This document shows positions 6,395-12,814 of a stretch of 12,943 nucleotides of DNA, in pieces. Source of the stretch: an uncultured Oscillospiraceae bacterium (GTDB lineage Bacteria > Bacillota > Clostridia > Oscillospirales > Oscillospiraceae); assembly GCA_910585265.1 (NCBI GenBank), contig CAJUCA010000068.1:1-12943 (forward strand), given 5' to 3'. Within the stretch, counting starts at the first letter, position 1. Every line of letters starts with the position of its first letter. The notes under the pieces are model-generated. The model was given only the letters and a program-made list of their open reading frames with translations. It did not search any database and was not told the DNA's origin. A program made the position numbers and the translations under genes.

Positions 6395-7215
6395 TCTTTC
6401 ACACCTCCCAGGGCAATGCCCGCCACAAACTGCTTCTGAAGGAAGCAGTAGAGGATGAACGGAACCAGGAAGGTGATGGTGGAGCCGGCCATAACCAGGC
6501 CGTGATTTTTTTCAAAGTTGGTGGCCAGCAGGGACAGGGCCACCGGCAGGGTGTACCGGGACCGCTCGTTGGTCACCACCAGCGGCCAGATGAAGGAGTT
6601 CCAGGTGGCCACGAAGGTGAAGATGGTCAGCGAAATGGTGGCGGGCCGCACCAGGGGAAGCACCACCTTGAAGAAGATGAAGAATTCCGAACAGCCGTCG
6701 ATCTGGGCCGCCTCGATCAGCACATCGGGCACGCTTTTCATAAAGGAACGCATCATCATCACGCCGAAGGCCCCCGCCATGGGAATGACCAGGGCGGCAT
6801 AGGTGTTCAGCCAGTTGATCTCCCGCATGATGAGGAACAGGGGGATCAGCGTGACTTGGCTGGGGATCATCATAGTGGCCAGGAGGATCTTGTAGATCAG
6901 CTCCTTGTGGGGGATGGGCTTTTTCTCGAAGCCGTACCCCGCCAGCGCGGAGATGAAGCAGGTCCACAGGCAGGCCAGCACCGCCACGATGGCACTGTTG
7001 AGGATGGCCTGGGTGTAGTTGTTTCGGACAAGGATCGTCTTGTAGTTGGCGAAGTCGAGGCTGATGTCCGACAGCTTGAAGTAGGGGGAATCGGACTGGG
7101 TCAGGCTCATCAGCACCATGTACACCAGCGGCATGACGCACAGCAGCATAAACGCCGCCACGAACACGACGCCCGCCCGAGTTGCCATGGACTGCCTGCG
7201 CTTTGTGCGGTTCAT
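6391..7215 (-). CDS. ABC sugar transporter permease, CUT1 family (MalG type)
   Basis: Inner-membrane subunit of a binding-protein-dependent sugar importer, 274 residues with about six hydrophobic helices (the first near 14-36, the last near 243-262). The cytoplasmic EAA loop that contacts the ATPase is intact at 168-188: EAAQIDGCSEFFIFFKVVLP. The C-terminal FVAGIALGGVKE is the usual ending of MalG-type permeases. It overlaps the MalF-type gene upstream by ATGA and anmK downstream by GTGA, implying tight translational coupling of transport and kinase. The transported substrate is inferred from neighbours to be a MurNAc- or anhydro-MurNAc-containing saccharide. Confidence 0.93.
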   Translation of the reverse strand: MNRTKRRQSMATRAGVVFVAAFMLLCVMPLVYMVLMSLTQSDSPYFKLSDISLDFANYKTILVRNNYTQAILNSAIVAVLACLWTCFISALAGYGFEKKPIPHKELIYKILLATMMIPSQVTLIPLFLIMREINWLNTYAALVIPMAGAFGVMMMRSFMKSVPDVLIEAAQIDGCSEFFIFFKVVLPLVRPATISLTIFTFVATWNSFIWPLVVTNERSRYTLPVALSLLATNFEKNHGLVMAGSTITFLVPFILYCFLQKQFVAGIALGGVKE

Positions 7216-8150
7216 TTCCCCGCCCCCTTCTTCGGCGTTTTCTCCTTAAAGAACAGATCCTGGATCAGGTTGACAATCAGCACGAACACCAGAAGCACTA
7301 CCGCCAGGGCGCAGGCGTAGCCCATCTTCCAGTCCTTGAACGCAGCCTGGTAGATGATGTAGGCCAGGGTCATGGTGGAGGTGCCCGGCCCGCCGTAGGT
7401 GAGCTGGTACACCACGTCAAAGATCTGGAAGGACTGAATGATGCTGAGGGTCACCACCATGTAGGTGATGGGTTTGACGCTGGGCACCGTGATGTACCAG
7501 AACCGCTGGAGGGGCGTGGCCCCGTCGCAGGTGGCCGCCTCGTGCTGGTCCCGGGGGACGCCCTGGACACCGGCGTAATAGATCACCAGGAAATAGCCGA
7601 TGTTCTTCCAGATTGCCACAATGCACACGCACAGGAAGGCCAGGTTCCCGTCCCCCAGCCAGTTGGGGCCCTTTACCCCAACCTGGCCGAGGGCGGCATT
7701 GATCAGTCCGTTGCGCATAAATACGATATCCCAGACGGCGGAGGCCGCGATTCCGGAGACGATATATGGGATGAACATCACGCTCCGGGCAAAGCCGCCA
7801 AACCGATTTTGCAGCTTTTCGGAGAGAAAGGCCGCCAGCCCCAGAGAGATGCACACCTGCGCCGGGACGGTGATGACAACATACTTCACCGTGTTCACCA
7901 GTGCCGACCGGAAGGCCTTGTCGGAAAGGAGCTTGGTGTAGTTCTTCAACGCCACAAATTCCGGCGGGTTGATCATATTATACTCGGTGAAGCTGTAGTA
8001 GATCGCCATAAAGATCGTGACGATGCAGAACATGGTGATGATGATGCAGGCGGGCATGATGTAGGCTATGCCGTGGAGTGCCTGCCGCCGCTTCCGGGTC
8101 ATCAGCGGCCTTTTGACGGGAAGCGCGCGGGTTTTCTCACCGTTTCTCAT
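7212..8150 (-). CDS. ABC sugar transporter permease, CUT1 family (MalF type)
   Basis: Inner-membrane partner of the next permease, 312 residues. A basic cytoplasmic N-terminus (to about residue 24) precedes a first helix near 27-52, with five more later; the last is near 279-298. The EAA loop is at 204-223 (EAATCDGATPLQRFWYITVP), and the following VVTLSIIQSFQIFDVVYQLTYGGPG is the typical MalF-type pattern (split here only by description). The start is the ATG at 8150, 8 bases after GGAGGC; the in-frame ATG at 8180 has no ribosome site. It lies 49 bases after the binding-protein stop and shares ATGA with the downstream permease. No ATPase gene accompanies the two permeases, as is common in Gram-positive CUT1 systems that share an MsmX-like ATPase. 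Confidence 0.93.
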   Translation of the reverse strand: MRNGEKTRALPVKRPLMTRKRRQALHGIAYIMPACIIITMFCIVTIFMAIYYSFTEYNMINPPEFVALKNYTKLLSDKAFRSALVNTVKYVVITVPAQVCISLGLAAFLSEKLQNRFGGFARSVMFIPYIVSGIAASAVWDIVFMRNGLINAALGQVGVKGPNWLGDGNLAFLCVCIVAIWKNIGYFLVIYYAGVQGVPRDQHEAATCDGATPLQRFWYITVPSVKPITYMVVTLSIIQSFQIFDVVYQLTYGGPGTSTMTLAYIIYQAAFKDWKMGYACALAVVLLVFVLIVNLIQDLFFKEKTPKKGAGK

Positions 8151-8199
8151 TTGGGATCGCCTCCGTTCCAGTTCCGGCATCCGGGCCGGGTGCGGCTGG

Positions 8200-9441
8200 T
8201 CAGCTCACAAACTCCTCATACTGCTTCATGGTGTCCTCCAGCACCTGCTGGGGGGTGAGCTGGCCCATGTACATGGACTGCATATTCTTGAGCAGGTAAT
8301 CATAGAACGCATCGGAGTTGGCGAAGGCGGGCCAGTTGTGGAAGATCTCCGCCTGATCCACATACATGGACTGGAACCGCTCGTCGTCATAGAACTTGGC
8401 GTCCTTGGTGATGGGGCACATGGCGTACATCTGCTCATGGAAGGCGTCCATCACGGGCGCGCTGAGCATATACTTCATGGCCTCCACCGCCAGCTCCTTG
8501 TTTTTGCTGTTGGAGGCGATGGCCAAAGAGTCCGCCGCGATCCAGGTCGCCTGGATGCCGGTGGGGCCGGACAGGGCGGGGATGACGGACCAGTTGATGC
8601 CGGCGGCGGTGTTCTTCTTGGCACTGCCCGTGTCGCCCACGTACATGGCCAGCTTGCCCTCCTGGAACAGGTCCTTGGGATTCTCGGTGGCGGTGATGGT
8701 GTCGTCAAAGATCCCCTTGTCCATCAGGCTCTTGAGGAACTCCACCGTCTTCAGGCCGCCGGCGTTGTTGATGGAGGGCTTGCCCTCGGCGTCCAGGAAG
8801 CTCTCGCCGGTCTGCCAGTAGTAGGGCAGCCAGCTCACCATCAGCACGCCCTTGCCGCTGCCGCCCCAGTTCTGGAGGAAGGGGGACACGTCGGGCACCT
8901 TCTCCTGAATGGCCAGACAGTAGTCGATGAGCTCGTCCCAGGTCTCGGGGGGACGGTCAAAGCCCGCCTGCTTCAGAATGTCCATATTGCAGTACAGCAC
9001 GCTGGCATTGCCCACCAGCATGGGGGCAATATACTGCTTGCCCATGATCTGGCCCAGATCCCAGTAGAGGTACTGGTCCGCTTCCTCGGCGGTGAAGTAG
9101 CTGTCCAGCGGCTCAAAGGCCCCGGTCTCCACCAGATCGTAGGGGGTGTCGATGTAAACCACGTCGGGCCCCTCGTTGGAAATCAGGCCGGTGGTCACCT
9201 TCTGCTTGTAGCCGTCCCAGGGCAGGATCTCCACCTCGACGGTGCAGTTGTGCTCCTTCTCGAAGGCGTCGAACTGCTGATCCCAGAACATCTGGTCGGT
9301 CAGCTCCGCGTCGGACTTGGCGTAGGGCGGAATCCACACCTTGATGGACTGGCCCCCGGGCTTGTTCTGTTCGCCGCAGCCGGCCAGGATACCCAGCAGC
9401 ATTACCATGCCGAGGATCAGTGCAAGAGCTCTCTTTTTCAT
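8200..9441 (-). CDS. Extracellular sugar-binding lipoprotein of a CUT1 ABC transporter
   Basis: Substrate-binding protein of the import system, 413 residues. The N-terminus is a lipoprotein signal: MKKRA, a hydrophobic stretch, then the lipobox L19-A-G-C22, so it is anchored outside the membrane by Cys22. Family-1 solute-binding features include the ISNEGPDVVYID segment (about 88-99), LYCNMDILKQAGF with the following PPETWDEL, and the C-terminal helix with QVLEDTMKQYEEFV. A strong ribosome site (AAAGGAGG) precedes the ATG by 7 bases, and the 67-base gap from murQ carries a small hairpin, both common for the highly expressed binding protein. By context it should bind muropeptide-derived sugars; the sequence alone does not reveal the ligand. 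There are no other obvious candidates than CUT1. Confidence 0.93.
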   Translation of the reverse strand: MKKRALALILGMVMLLGILAGCGEQNKPGGQSIKVWIPPYAKSDAELTDQMFWDQQFDAFEKEHNCTVEVEILPWDGYKQKVTTGLISNEGPDVVYIDTPYDLVETGAFEPLDSYFTAEEADQYLYWDLGQIMGKQYIAPMLVGNASVLYCNMDILKQAGFDRPPETWDELIDYCLAIQEKVPDVSPFLQNWGGSGKGVLMVSWLPYYWQTGESFLDAEGKPSINNAGGLKTVEFLKSLMDKGIFDDTITATENPKDLFQEGKLAMYVGDTGSAKKNTAAGINWSVIPALSGPTGIQATWIAADSLAIASNSKNKELAVEAMKYMLSAPVMDAFHEQMYAMCPITKDAKFYDDERFQSMYVDQAEIFHNWPAFANSDAFYDYLLKNMQSMYMGQLTPQQVLEDTMKQYEEFVS

Positions 9442-9480
9442 TACGGTTCCTCCTTTGTTTTTGGTGGGTATATTCTGTAG

Positions 9481-9498
9481 AAGGGGCCGAACCCCCTT
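9481..9498 (-). promoter_or_regulatory. Intercistronic hairpin between murQ and the binding-protein gene
   Basis: AAGGGG (9481-9486) and CCCCTT (9493-9498) form a 6-bp stem around a 6-base loop. No T-run follows on the - strand, so it is probably a weak attenuator or an mRNA processing or stability element upstream of the binding-protein gene. Confidence 0.4.
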
Positions 9499-9508
9499 TT
9501 ACACACGG

Positions 9509-10411
9509 TCAGTCCGCCACCGCCCGGCGGACGCTGCCCTCCGCCCGCTCCAACAGGCGGCGGGCGTTTTCAATGTCGGTGTCCAGCAGGAGCTTTACCA
9601 CCGCCGGCTTGGCCTCCCCTCCCGCCTCCAGCAGGGCCTGGGCGGCCTCCTCCCGGGTACAGCCGGTGCTCTGCATCACGATGTGCTCCGCCCGGCACAC
9701 CAGCTTTTGGTTGGTCTGGCGCACGTCCACCATCAGGTTCTGGTATACCTTCCCCACCCCCACCATGCTGGCGGTGGAGATCATGTTCAGGATCATTTTC
9801 TGGGCCGTCCCTGCCTTCAGGCGGGTGGAGCCGGAGAGCACCTCCGGGCCGGTATACACCTCCACGGCGGCATCGGCCAGGGCAGACGCCCGGGCCCCCC
9901 GGTTGCAGGAGATGGCCGCCGTGCGGCAGCCCGCCTCCCGCGCCCGGCGCAACGCCCCCAGCACGTAGGGGGTGCGCCCGCTGGCGGTGAGGCCGATCAC
10001 CGTGTCCCGGCTGGTGAGGCCGATGGCGTCCAGATCCCGGCCGCCCTGGGCCTCGTCGTCCTCGGCCCCCTCCTTTGCCCTGACGAAGGCACCCTCGCCT
10101 CCGGCAATGAGGCCGATGACCTCCTGGTCCGTCACCCCGAAGGTGGGGGGGCATTCCACTGCGTCCAGCACGCCCAGCCGGCCGCTGGTGCCCGCGCCGA
10201 TGTAGATGATCCGCCCTCCGAGGCGCAGGCTCTGGGTGGCGAACACAACAATCTGCGCCACCTGGGGCAGGGTCTCGGCCACCGCAGCCACCACTCCCGC
10301 GTCCTCCCGATTCATGGCGGAGATGATCTCCATGGGGGACATCTCGTCCAGGTTCATGGTATCCGGATTGCGCATCTCCGTCCCCAGGCCCATCAGCTCT
10401 ATCTGATCCAT
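9509..10411 (-). CDS. murQ: N-acetylmuramic acid 6-phosphate etherase MurQ
   Basis: Cleaves the D-lactyl ether of MurNAc-6-phosphate, giving GlcNAc-6-phosphate and D-lactate. It has 300 residues, the family norm. It is a SIS-domain protein: YIGAGTSGRLGVLDA (70-84) is the sugar-phosphate loop, and VECPPTFG (85-92) contains Glu86, corresponding to the catalytic Glu83 of the Escherichia coli enzyme. GAEDD near 115-119 contains Asp118, corresponding to Asp115. NMISTASMVGVGKVYQNLMVDV is the well-conserved late region (named here by its core residues NLMVDV). The ATG at 10411 has a perfect AAGGAGG and overlaps the regulator gene by 13 bp. The same frame extends further upstream, but only as overlap with the regulator. 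Confidence 0.95.
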   Translation of the reverse strand: MDQIELMGLGTEMRNPDTMNLDEMSPMEIISAMNREDAGVVAAVAETLPQVAQIVVFATQSLRLGGRIIYIGAGTSGRLGVLDAVECPPTFGVTDQEVIGLIAGGEGAFVRAKEGAEDDEAQGGRDLDAIGLTSRDTVIGLTASGRTPYVLGALRRAREAGCRTAAISCNRGARASALADAAVEVYTGPEVLSGSTRLKAGTAQKMILNMISTASMVGVGKVYQNLMVDVRQTNQKLVCRAEHIVMQSTGCTREEAAQALLEAGGEAKPAVVKLLLDTDIENARRLLERAEGSVRRAVAD

Positions 10412-11265
10412 TGCGCTTCCTCCTTCTTCTCCAGCCTCGTGCTCTGCAGCGCGTCCGCGCTCTTGTTGTAGGTCCGCCGGAAATAGGCAATATACAGCGC
10501 GTCGATCACCGCCAGCTGGGCGATGCGGGAGGACAGTTTGCTCCCGGCAATGTCCGCCTCCGTGGCACTGACGCACAGGTTGTGGACGCTCCGCCGCCGG
10601 AGCGGAGAGTCGGCGGCGGAGGTGACGGCAATGATGGGCACTCCGTTCTCCCGCAGGATCTCCGCCGCCTCCACCATGGCCTGGGTCCGGCCGGAGTAGC
10701 TGACGACCACCGCCAGATCCCCCCGCTTCATGTTTTTCGCCATCACCAGCTGGGCGTCCTGATCCTCGTAGACCTGGCACCGTTTGTTCAGCCGGATGAA
10801 TTTCAGATAGGCGTCTTTGGCCACCAGCTGGGACGCGCCCACCCCGAAAAAGGTGACGCACTCCGCCTTGACCAGCAGATCCACACAGCACTCCAGCGTG
10901 CGCAGGTCCATCAGCCGCCGCGTCTCGTTCAGAAAGGAGACGGTGCGCTGGAAGCTGTTGTCCACCAGCAGCTCCAGGCTCTCCTCCGGACGGATCTCAA
11001 ACTCGTCCGCCTGCCGGGAGAGGAATTCCTTCTTCAACGCCAGCTCACAGGACAGGCTGCGCTGGTAGTCCTTGTAATTCTGGAATCCTGTTTTCTTGCA
11101 AAGCCGGGTCACGGCGGACGCGGAAACAAAAGAACGCCGGGCCAGCTCGTGAATGCTGAGCTGAACCGCCTCGTCCGGATTCTCCAGTACATAGCTCATA
11201 ATTTCACGCTCCGCGTTGCTGGCGGAGGACATATGCTCCAGAAATCGTGCGATTACGCTGTTCAT
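10399..11265 (-). CDS. RpiR-family transcriptional regulator with SIS domain (MurR-like)
   Basis: A 288-residue DNA-binding regulator. The N-terminal RpiR helix-turn-helix covers about 1-77, with the recognition part at SASAVTRLCKKTGFQNYKDY (48-67). The C-terminal SIS domain (about 125-260) binds sugar phosphates: VTFFGVGASQLVAKDAYLKF, then VVSYSGRTQAMVEAAEILREN. As first gene of the operon, directly ahead of murQ, it should respond to MurNAc-6-phosphate like MurR of Escherichia coli and Bacillus subtilis. This is an inference from family and position. Its own ribosome site is weak (AGAGGG about 11 bases upstream), so translation may be modest or coupled to a tiny upstream frame. The promoter upstream contains a palindrome that it may bind, giving autoregulation of the whole operon. 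Confidence 0.9.
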   Translation of the reverse strand: MNSVIARFLEHMSSASNAEREIMSYVLENPDEAVQLSIHELARRSFVSASAVTRLCKKTGFQNYKDYQRSLSCELALKKEFLSRQADEFEIRPEESLELLVDNSFQRTVSFLNETRRLMDLRTLECCVDLLVKAECVTFFGVGASQLVAKDAYLKFIRLNKRCQVYEDQDAQLVMAKNMKRGDLAVVVSYSGRTQAMVEAAEILRENGVPIIAVTSAADSPLRRRSVHNLCVSATEADIAGSKLSSRIAQLAVIDALYIAYFRRTYNKSADALQSTRLEKKEEAQWIR

Positions 11266-11306
11266 ACTATCCCGTTCCCTCTGCGCGTACTGTGCTTTTT
11301 AGACAA
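11262..11306 (-). CDS. Possible 14-residue leader peptide ahead of the regulator gene
   Basis: TTG-started frame reading MSKKHSTRRGNGIV, preceded by GGAGGT only 3 bases away. Its TGA overlaps the regulator ATG as ATGA. This could couple or damp translation of the regulator, whose own ribosome site is poor. The close spacing and TTG start make it uncertain. Confidence 0.2.
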   Translation of the reverse strand: MSKKHSTRRGNGIV

Positions 11307-11327
11307 AGGACCTCCAAAAACCGGATT

Positions 11328-11348
11328 GTGATATGGGCATTATATCAC
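11328..11348. promoter_or_regulatory. Candidate operator (palindrome over the -10 box)
   Basis: Perfect 7-bp arms GTGATAT (11328-11334) and ATATCAC (11342-11348) separated by 7 bases. The palindrome covers the -10 box of the operon promoter, so a bound protein would block transcription. The regulator encoded just downstream is the obvious candidate ligand. Confidence 0.65.
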
Positions 11349-11368
11349 GCCATAAAACAAAATGTCCA
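11339..11368 (-). promoter_or_regulatory. Promoter of the muropeptide-salvage operon
   Basis: On the - strand: -35 TGGACA (11368-11363, 5 of 6 consensus), 18-base spacer, extended -10 TGA-TATAAT (TATAAT at 11344-11339). Transcription should start near 11332, leaving a leader of about 67 bases before the regulator ATG. I saw no clear catabolite-repression (cre) site nearby. Confidence 0.8.
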
Positions 11369-11395
11369 TATCTTGCCGTCATTATGGTACTTTAT

Positions 11396-11435
11396 TTCAA
11401 AAAAGGAACCGGGCTGTTTCCAGCCCGGTTCCTTC
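11396..11435 (-). terminator. Rho-independent terminator of the PHP-hydrolase gene
   Basis: Perfect 12-bp stem (GGAACCGGGCTG at 11405-11416 with CAGCCCGGTTCC at 11421-11432) and a 4-base loop. On the - strand it is followed by six T (+ strand A at 11399-11404). It starts about 15 bases after the stop codon and separates this gene from the salvage operon. Confidence 0.93.
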
Positions 11436-11447
11436 CTGTCTGCCGCC

Positions 11448-12386
11448 TTATTCAAAATAGATCGGGTTGGTCCACGCCCGCCGTCCCTGCCAGTCCTGGC
11501 ACTCTCCCCGGATGTACCGCTCCTGTCCGGTGAGGCGGAAGGCGATCTCCTCCACAAACTCCCCCTCCTGGGCCACGCGGGTGACACCCGCGCCCACCCG
11601 GCCGTCAAACACCAGGGTCAGCCGACGGCATGGGCCGCACAGCAAGTAGGCCACGCCGTCCTCCACCCGCCAATCCCGGATTTCCGGGCCCTCGGAGGAG
11701 TAATACTGTCCGGCCAGGATGGCACTGGTGATATCCTCATGGGTGAGGGCCGGGGCCTCCACCATGATGAAGCCCCCGAAGGCGTCCCAACTCACGGCGT
11801 GGGCGTCGTCGGTAGCGTCCGCCAGGATGCGGCGGCCCGATCGGAGCATCACATCCCACCAGGTGGTGTCGAACCCGGTGCCGCTCTCCTGCTGGGTGCC
11901 GTAGTTGAGGATCTCCAGGATATCCACGTCGGGCGTGTTCAGAAAATCCTCCCCGTCCACCCGGGACCAGATGGGGTGGTTATAGGTGACGATCATCCCG
12001 TGCGCCTTCAGGAGCCGGGCCATGTCCGCCGCCGCCTTGGCCCCGTCCCAGCTGCCATGGCTCCGGAAGGGGCCGATTCTGTCTCCGTGGCGGTAGGGAG
12101 GCTCCGGCGCAGCCGCCCGCAGGGCGGCCGGCCCCAGGATGCCGTTCATATGGTGCACCTTGCGGAACACGCCGCCGTCATCGATATAGGAGGCCGCGGC
12201 CTCCACAGCGGGAAGGATCAAAAAGTCCTCGCCGCCGTACTGCTCATGGTAGTCCGAGTACAGGTGGTGGTCGGTGATGGCGATGAAATCATAGCCCCGT
12301 TCCCGGTAGCGGCGCACTACCTCCTCCGCTGGGCACTCGCCGTCGGAATCGGTGGTGTGGGTGTGCAGGTTTCCTTTGTACCACAT
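11448..12386 (-). CDS. PHP-domain metal-dependent hydrolase (CehA/McbA-like)
   Basis: A 312-residue cytoplasmic protein of the polymerase-and-histidinol-phosphatase superfamily; members are phosphoesterases or other hydrolases with a trinuclear metal site. Metal-binding motifs appear in order: N6-L-H8-T-H10-T-T-D-S-D15-G, ITDHH (H40), Glu62 in PAVEAA, NHP (H137), and DATDDAH (D193 and H196). The C-terminal ~110 residues look beta-rich, as in CehA/McbA-like proteins, and end in WTNPIYFE. It has a good ribosome site (GGAAGGAG, 6 bases before ATG), its own promoter and its own terminator, so it is a monocistronic unit upstream of, and parallel to, the salvage operon. The substrate is unknown. 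A phosphorylated or lactyl/peptidyl sugar intermediate would fit the context, but this is only a guess. Confidence 0.88.
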   Translation of the reverse strand: MWYKGNLHTHTTDSDGECPAEEVVRRYRERGYDFIAITDHHLYSDYHEQYGGEDFLILPAVEAAASYIDDGGVFRKVHHMNGILGPAALRAAAPEPPYRHGDRIGPFRSHGSWDGAKAAADMARLLKAHGMIVTYNHPIWSRVDGEDFLNTPDVDILEILNYGTQQESGTGFDTTWWDVMLRSGRRILADATDDAHAVSWDAFGGFIMVEAPALTHEDITSAILAGQYYSSEGPEIRDWRVEDGVAYLLCGPCRRLTLVFDGRVGAGVTRVAQEGEFVEEIAFRLTGQERYIRGECQDWQGRRAWTNPIYFE

Positions 12387-12406
12387 AATGTATCTCCTTC
12401 CTGCGT

Positions 12407-12444
12407 CCTGGCTGGAGTTGCCATGAAATTTTTTCGCAGCCAGG
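12407..12444 (-). promoter_or_regulatory. Leader hairpin before the PHP-hydrolase gene
   Basis: CCTGGCTG (12407-12414) and CAGCCAGG (12437-12444) form a perfect 8-bp stem with a 22-base AT-rich loop in the ~143-base leader, ending about 10 bases before the ribosome site. It could affect translation initiation. It does not resemble a riboswitch I know. Confidence 0.4.
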
Positions 12445-12535
12445 CGGTCCTTGTTTTGCCCATGAGTGCGGCAAAGCGTCTTTTGTTTGCCGGCAGTATG
12501 GTTTGACAGCTCTGGGATAAGCTGCTGTTGGGGGC

Positions 12536-12564
12536 ATTATACACCGTTGGTTTGAGGCCGTCAA
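12536..12564 (-). promoter_or_regulatory. Near-consensus promoter of the PHP-hydrolase gene
   Basis: On the - strand: -35 TTGACG (12564-12559), exactly 17 bases, -10 TATAAT (12541-12536). Eleven of twelve bases match the vegetative sigma consensus. Transcription should start near 12529. Confidence 0.88.
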
Positions 12565-12582
12565 ATGGAATCGTGTTCAGTG

Positions 12583-12605
12583 TGGCATATTCCTCTCATA
12601 TGCCA
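12583..12605. repeat. Inverted repeat upstream of the PHP-hydrolase promoter
   Basis: TGGCATAT (12583-12590) and ATATGCCA (12598-12605) are perfect 8-bp arms around 7 bases, about 19 bases upstream of the -35 box. No T-run follows. It could be a regulator site for the promoter or the scar of an element end; the sequence does not decide. Confidence 0.4.
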
Positions 12606-12814
12606 AAGCCATTGACCCACTCGGCTATATCAGCCCCGGCAGCCCTGGGCGAGAACCGCATCCCGGTCTGCCAACCCACGGTGCCAGCCATCTCGGTGTG
12701 CAGGCATGGCTCTCCGCTGCCGTGCGCAGAGCCATGGCGTCATGGGCGTCGGCTACCGGCTGATTATCTGCCGTCTCGGACTCGAAGAATATCGTCCCGC
12801 CTATCCAGTGTCAT
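12596..12814 (-). pseudogene. Degenerate or frameshifted short coding remnants
   Basis: No complete gene is visible, but two neighbouring frames on the - strand read like protein. One (open 12810-12625) includes FFESETADNQPVADAHDAMA and then loses sense. The other (ending at the TGA 12596-12598) includes HTEMAGTVGWQTGMRFSP and GADIAEWVNGFGI. They would join by a single frameshift around 12700, suggesting a decayed small gene of mobile-element type. An ATG at 12814 overlaps the upstream stop but runs only 16 codons. The family is not recognised. Confidence 0.3.

Noticed and set aside
12492..12497. TTGACA on the + strand as a promoter pointing away from the PHP gene
   Set aside because: No acceptable -10 box lies 16-18 bases downstream; the nearest AT-rich hexamer is about 26 bases away and belongs to the opposite-strand promoter.
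12607..12626. D-arm-like sequence on the - strand (AGCC...GGCT around GAGTGGGTCAAT), suggesting a tRNA 5' half
   Set aside because: The following 7-base loop (GAGAGGA) lacks U33, there is no T-arm or CCA, and the same bases read as protein (AEWVNG). Probably chance.
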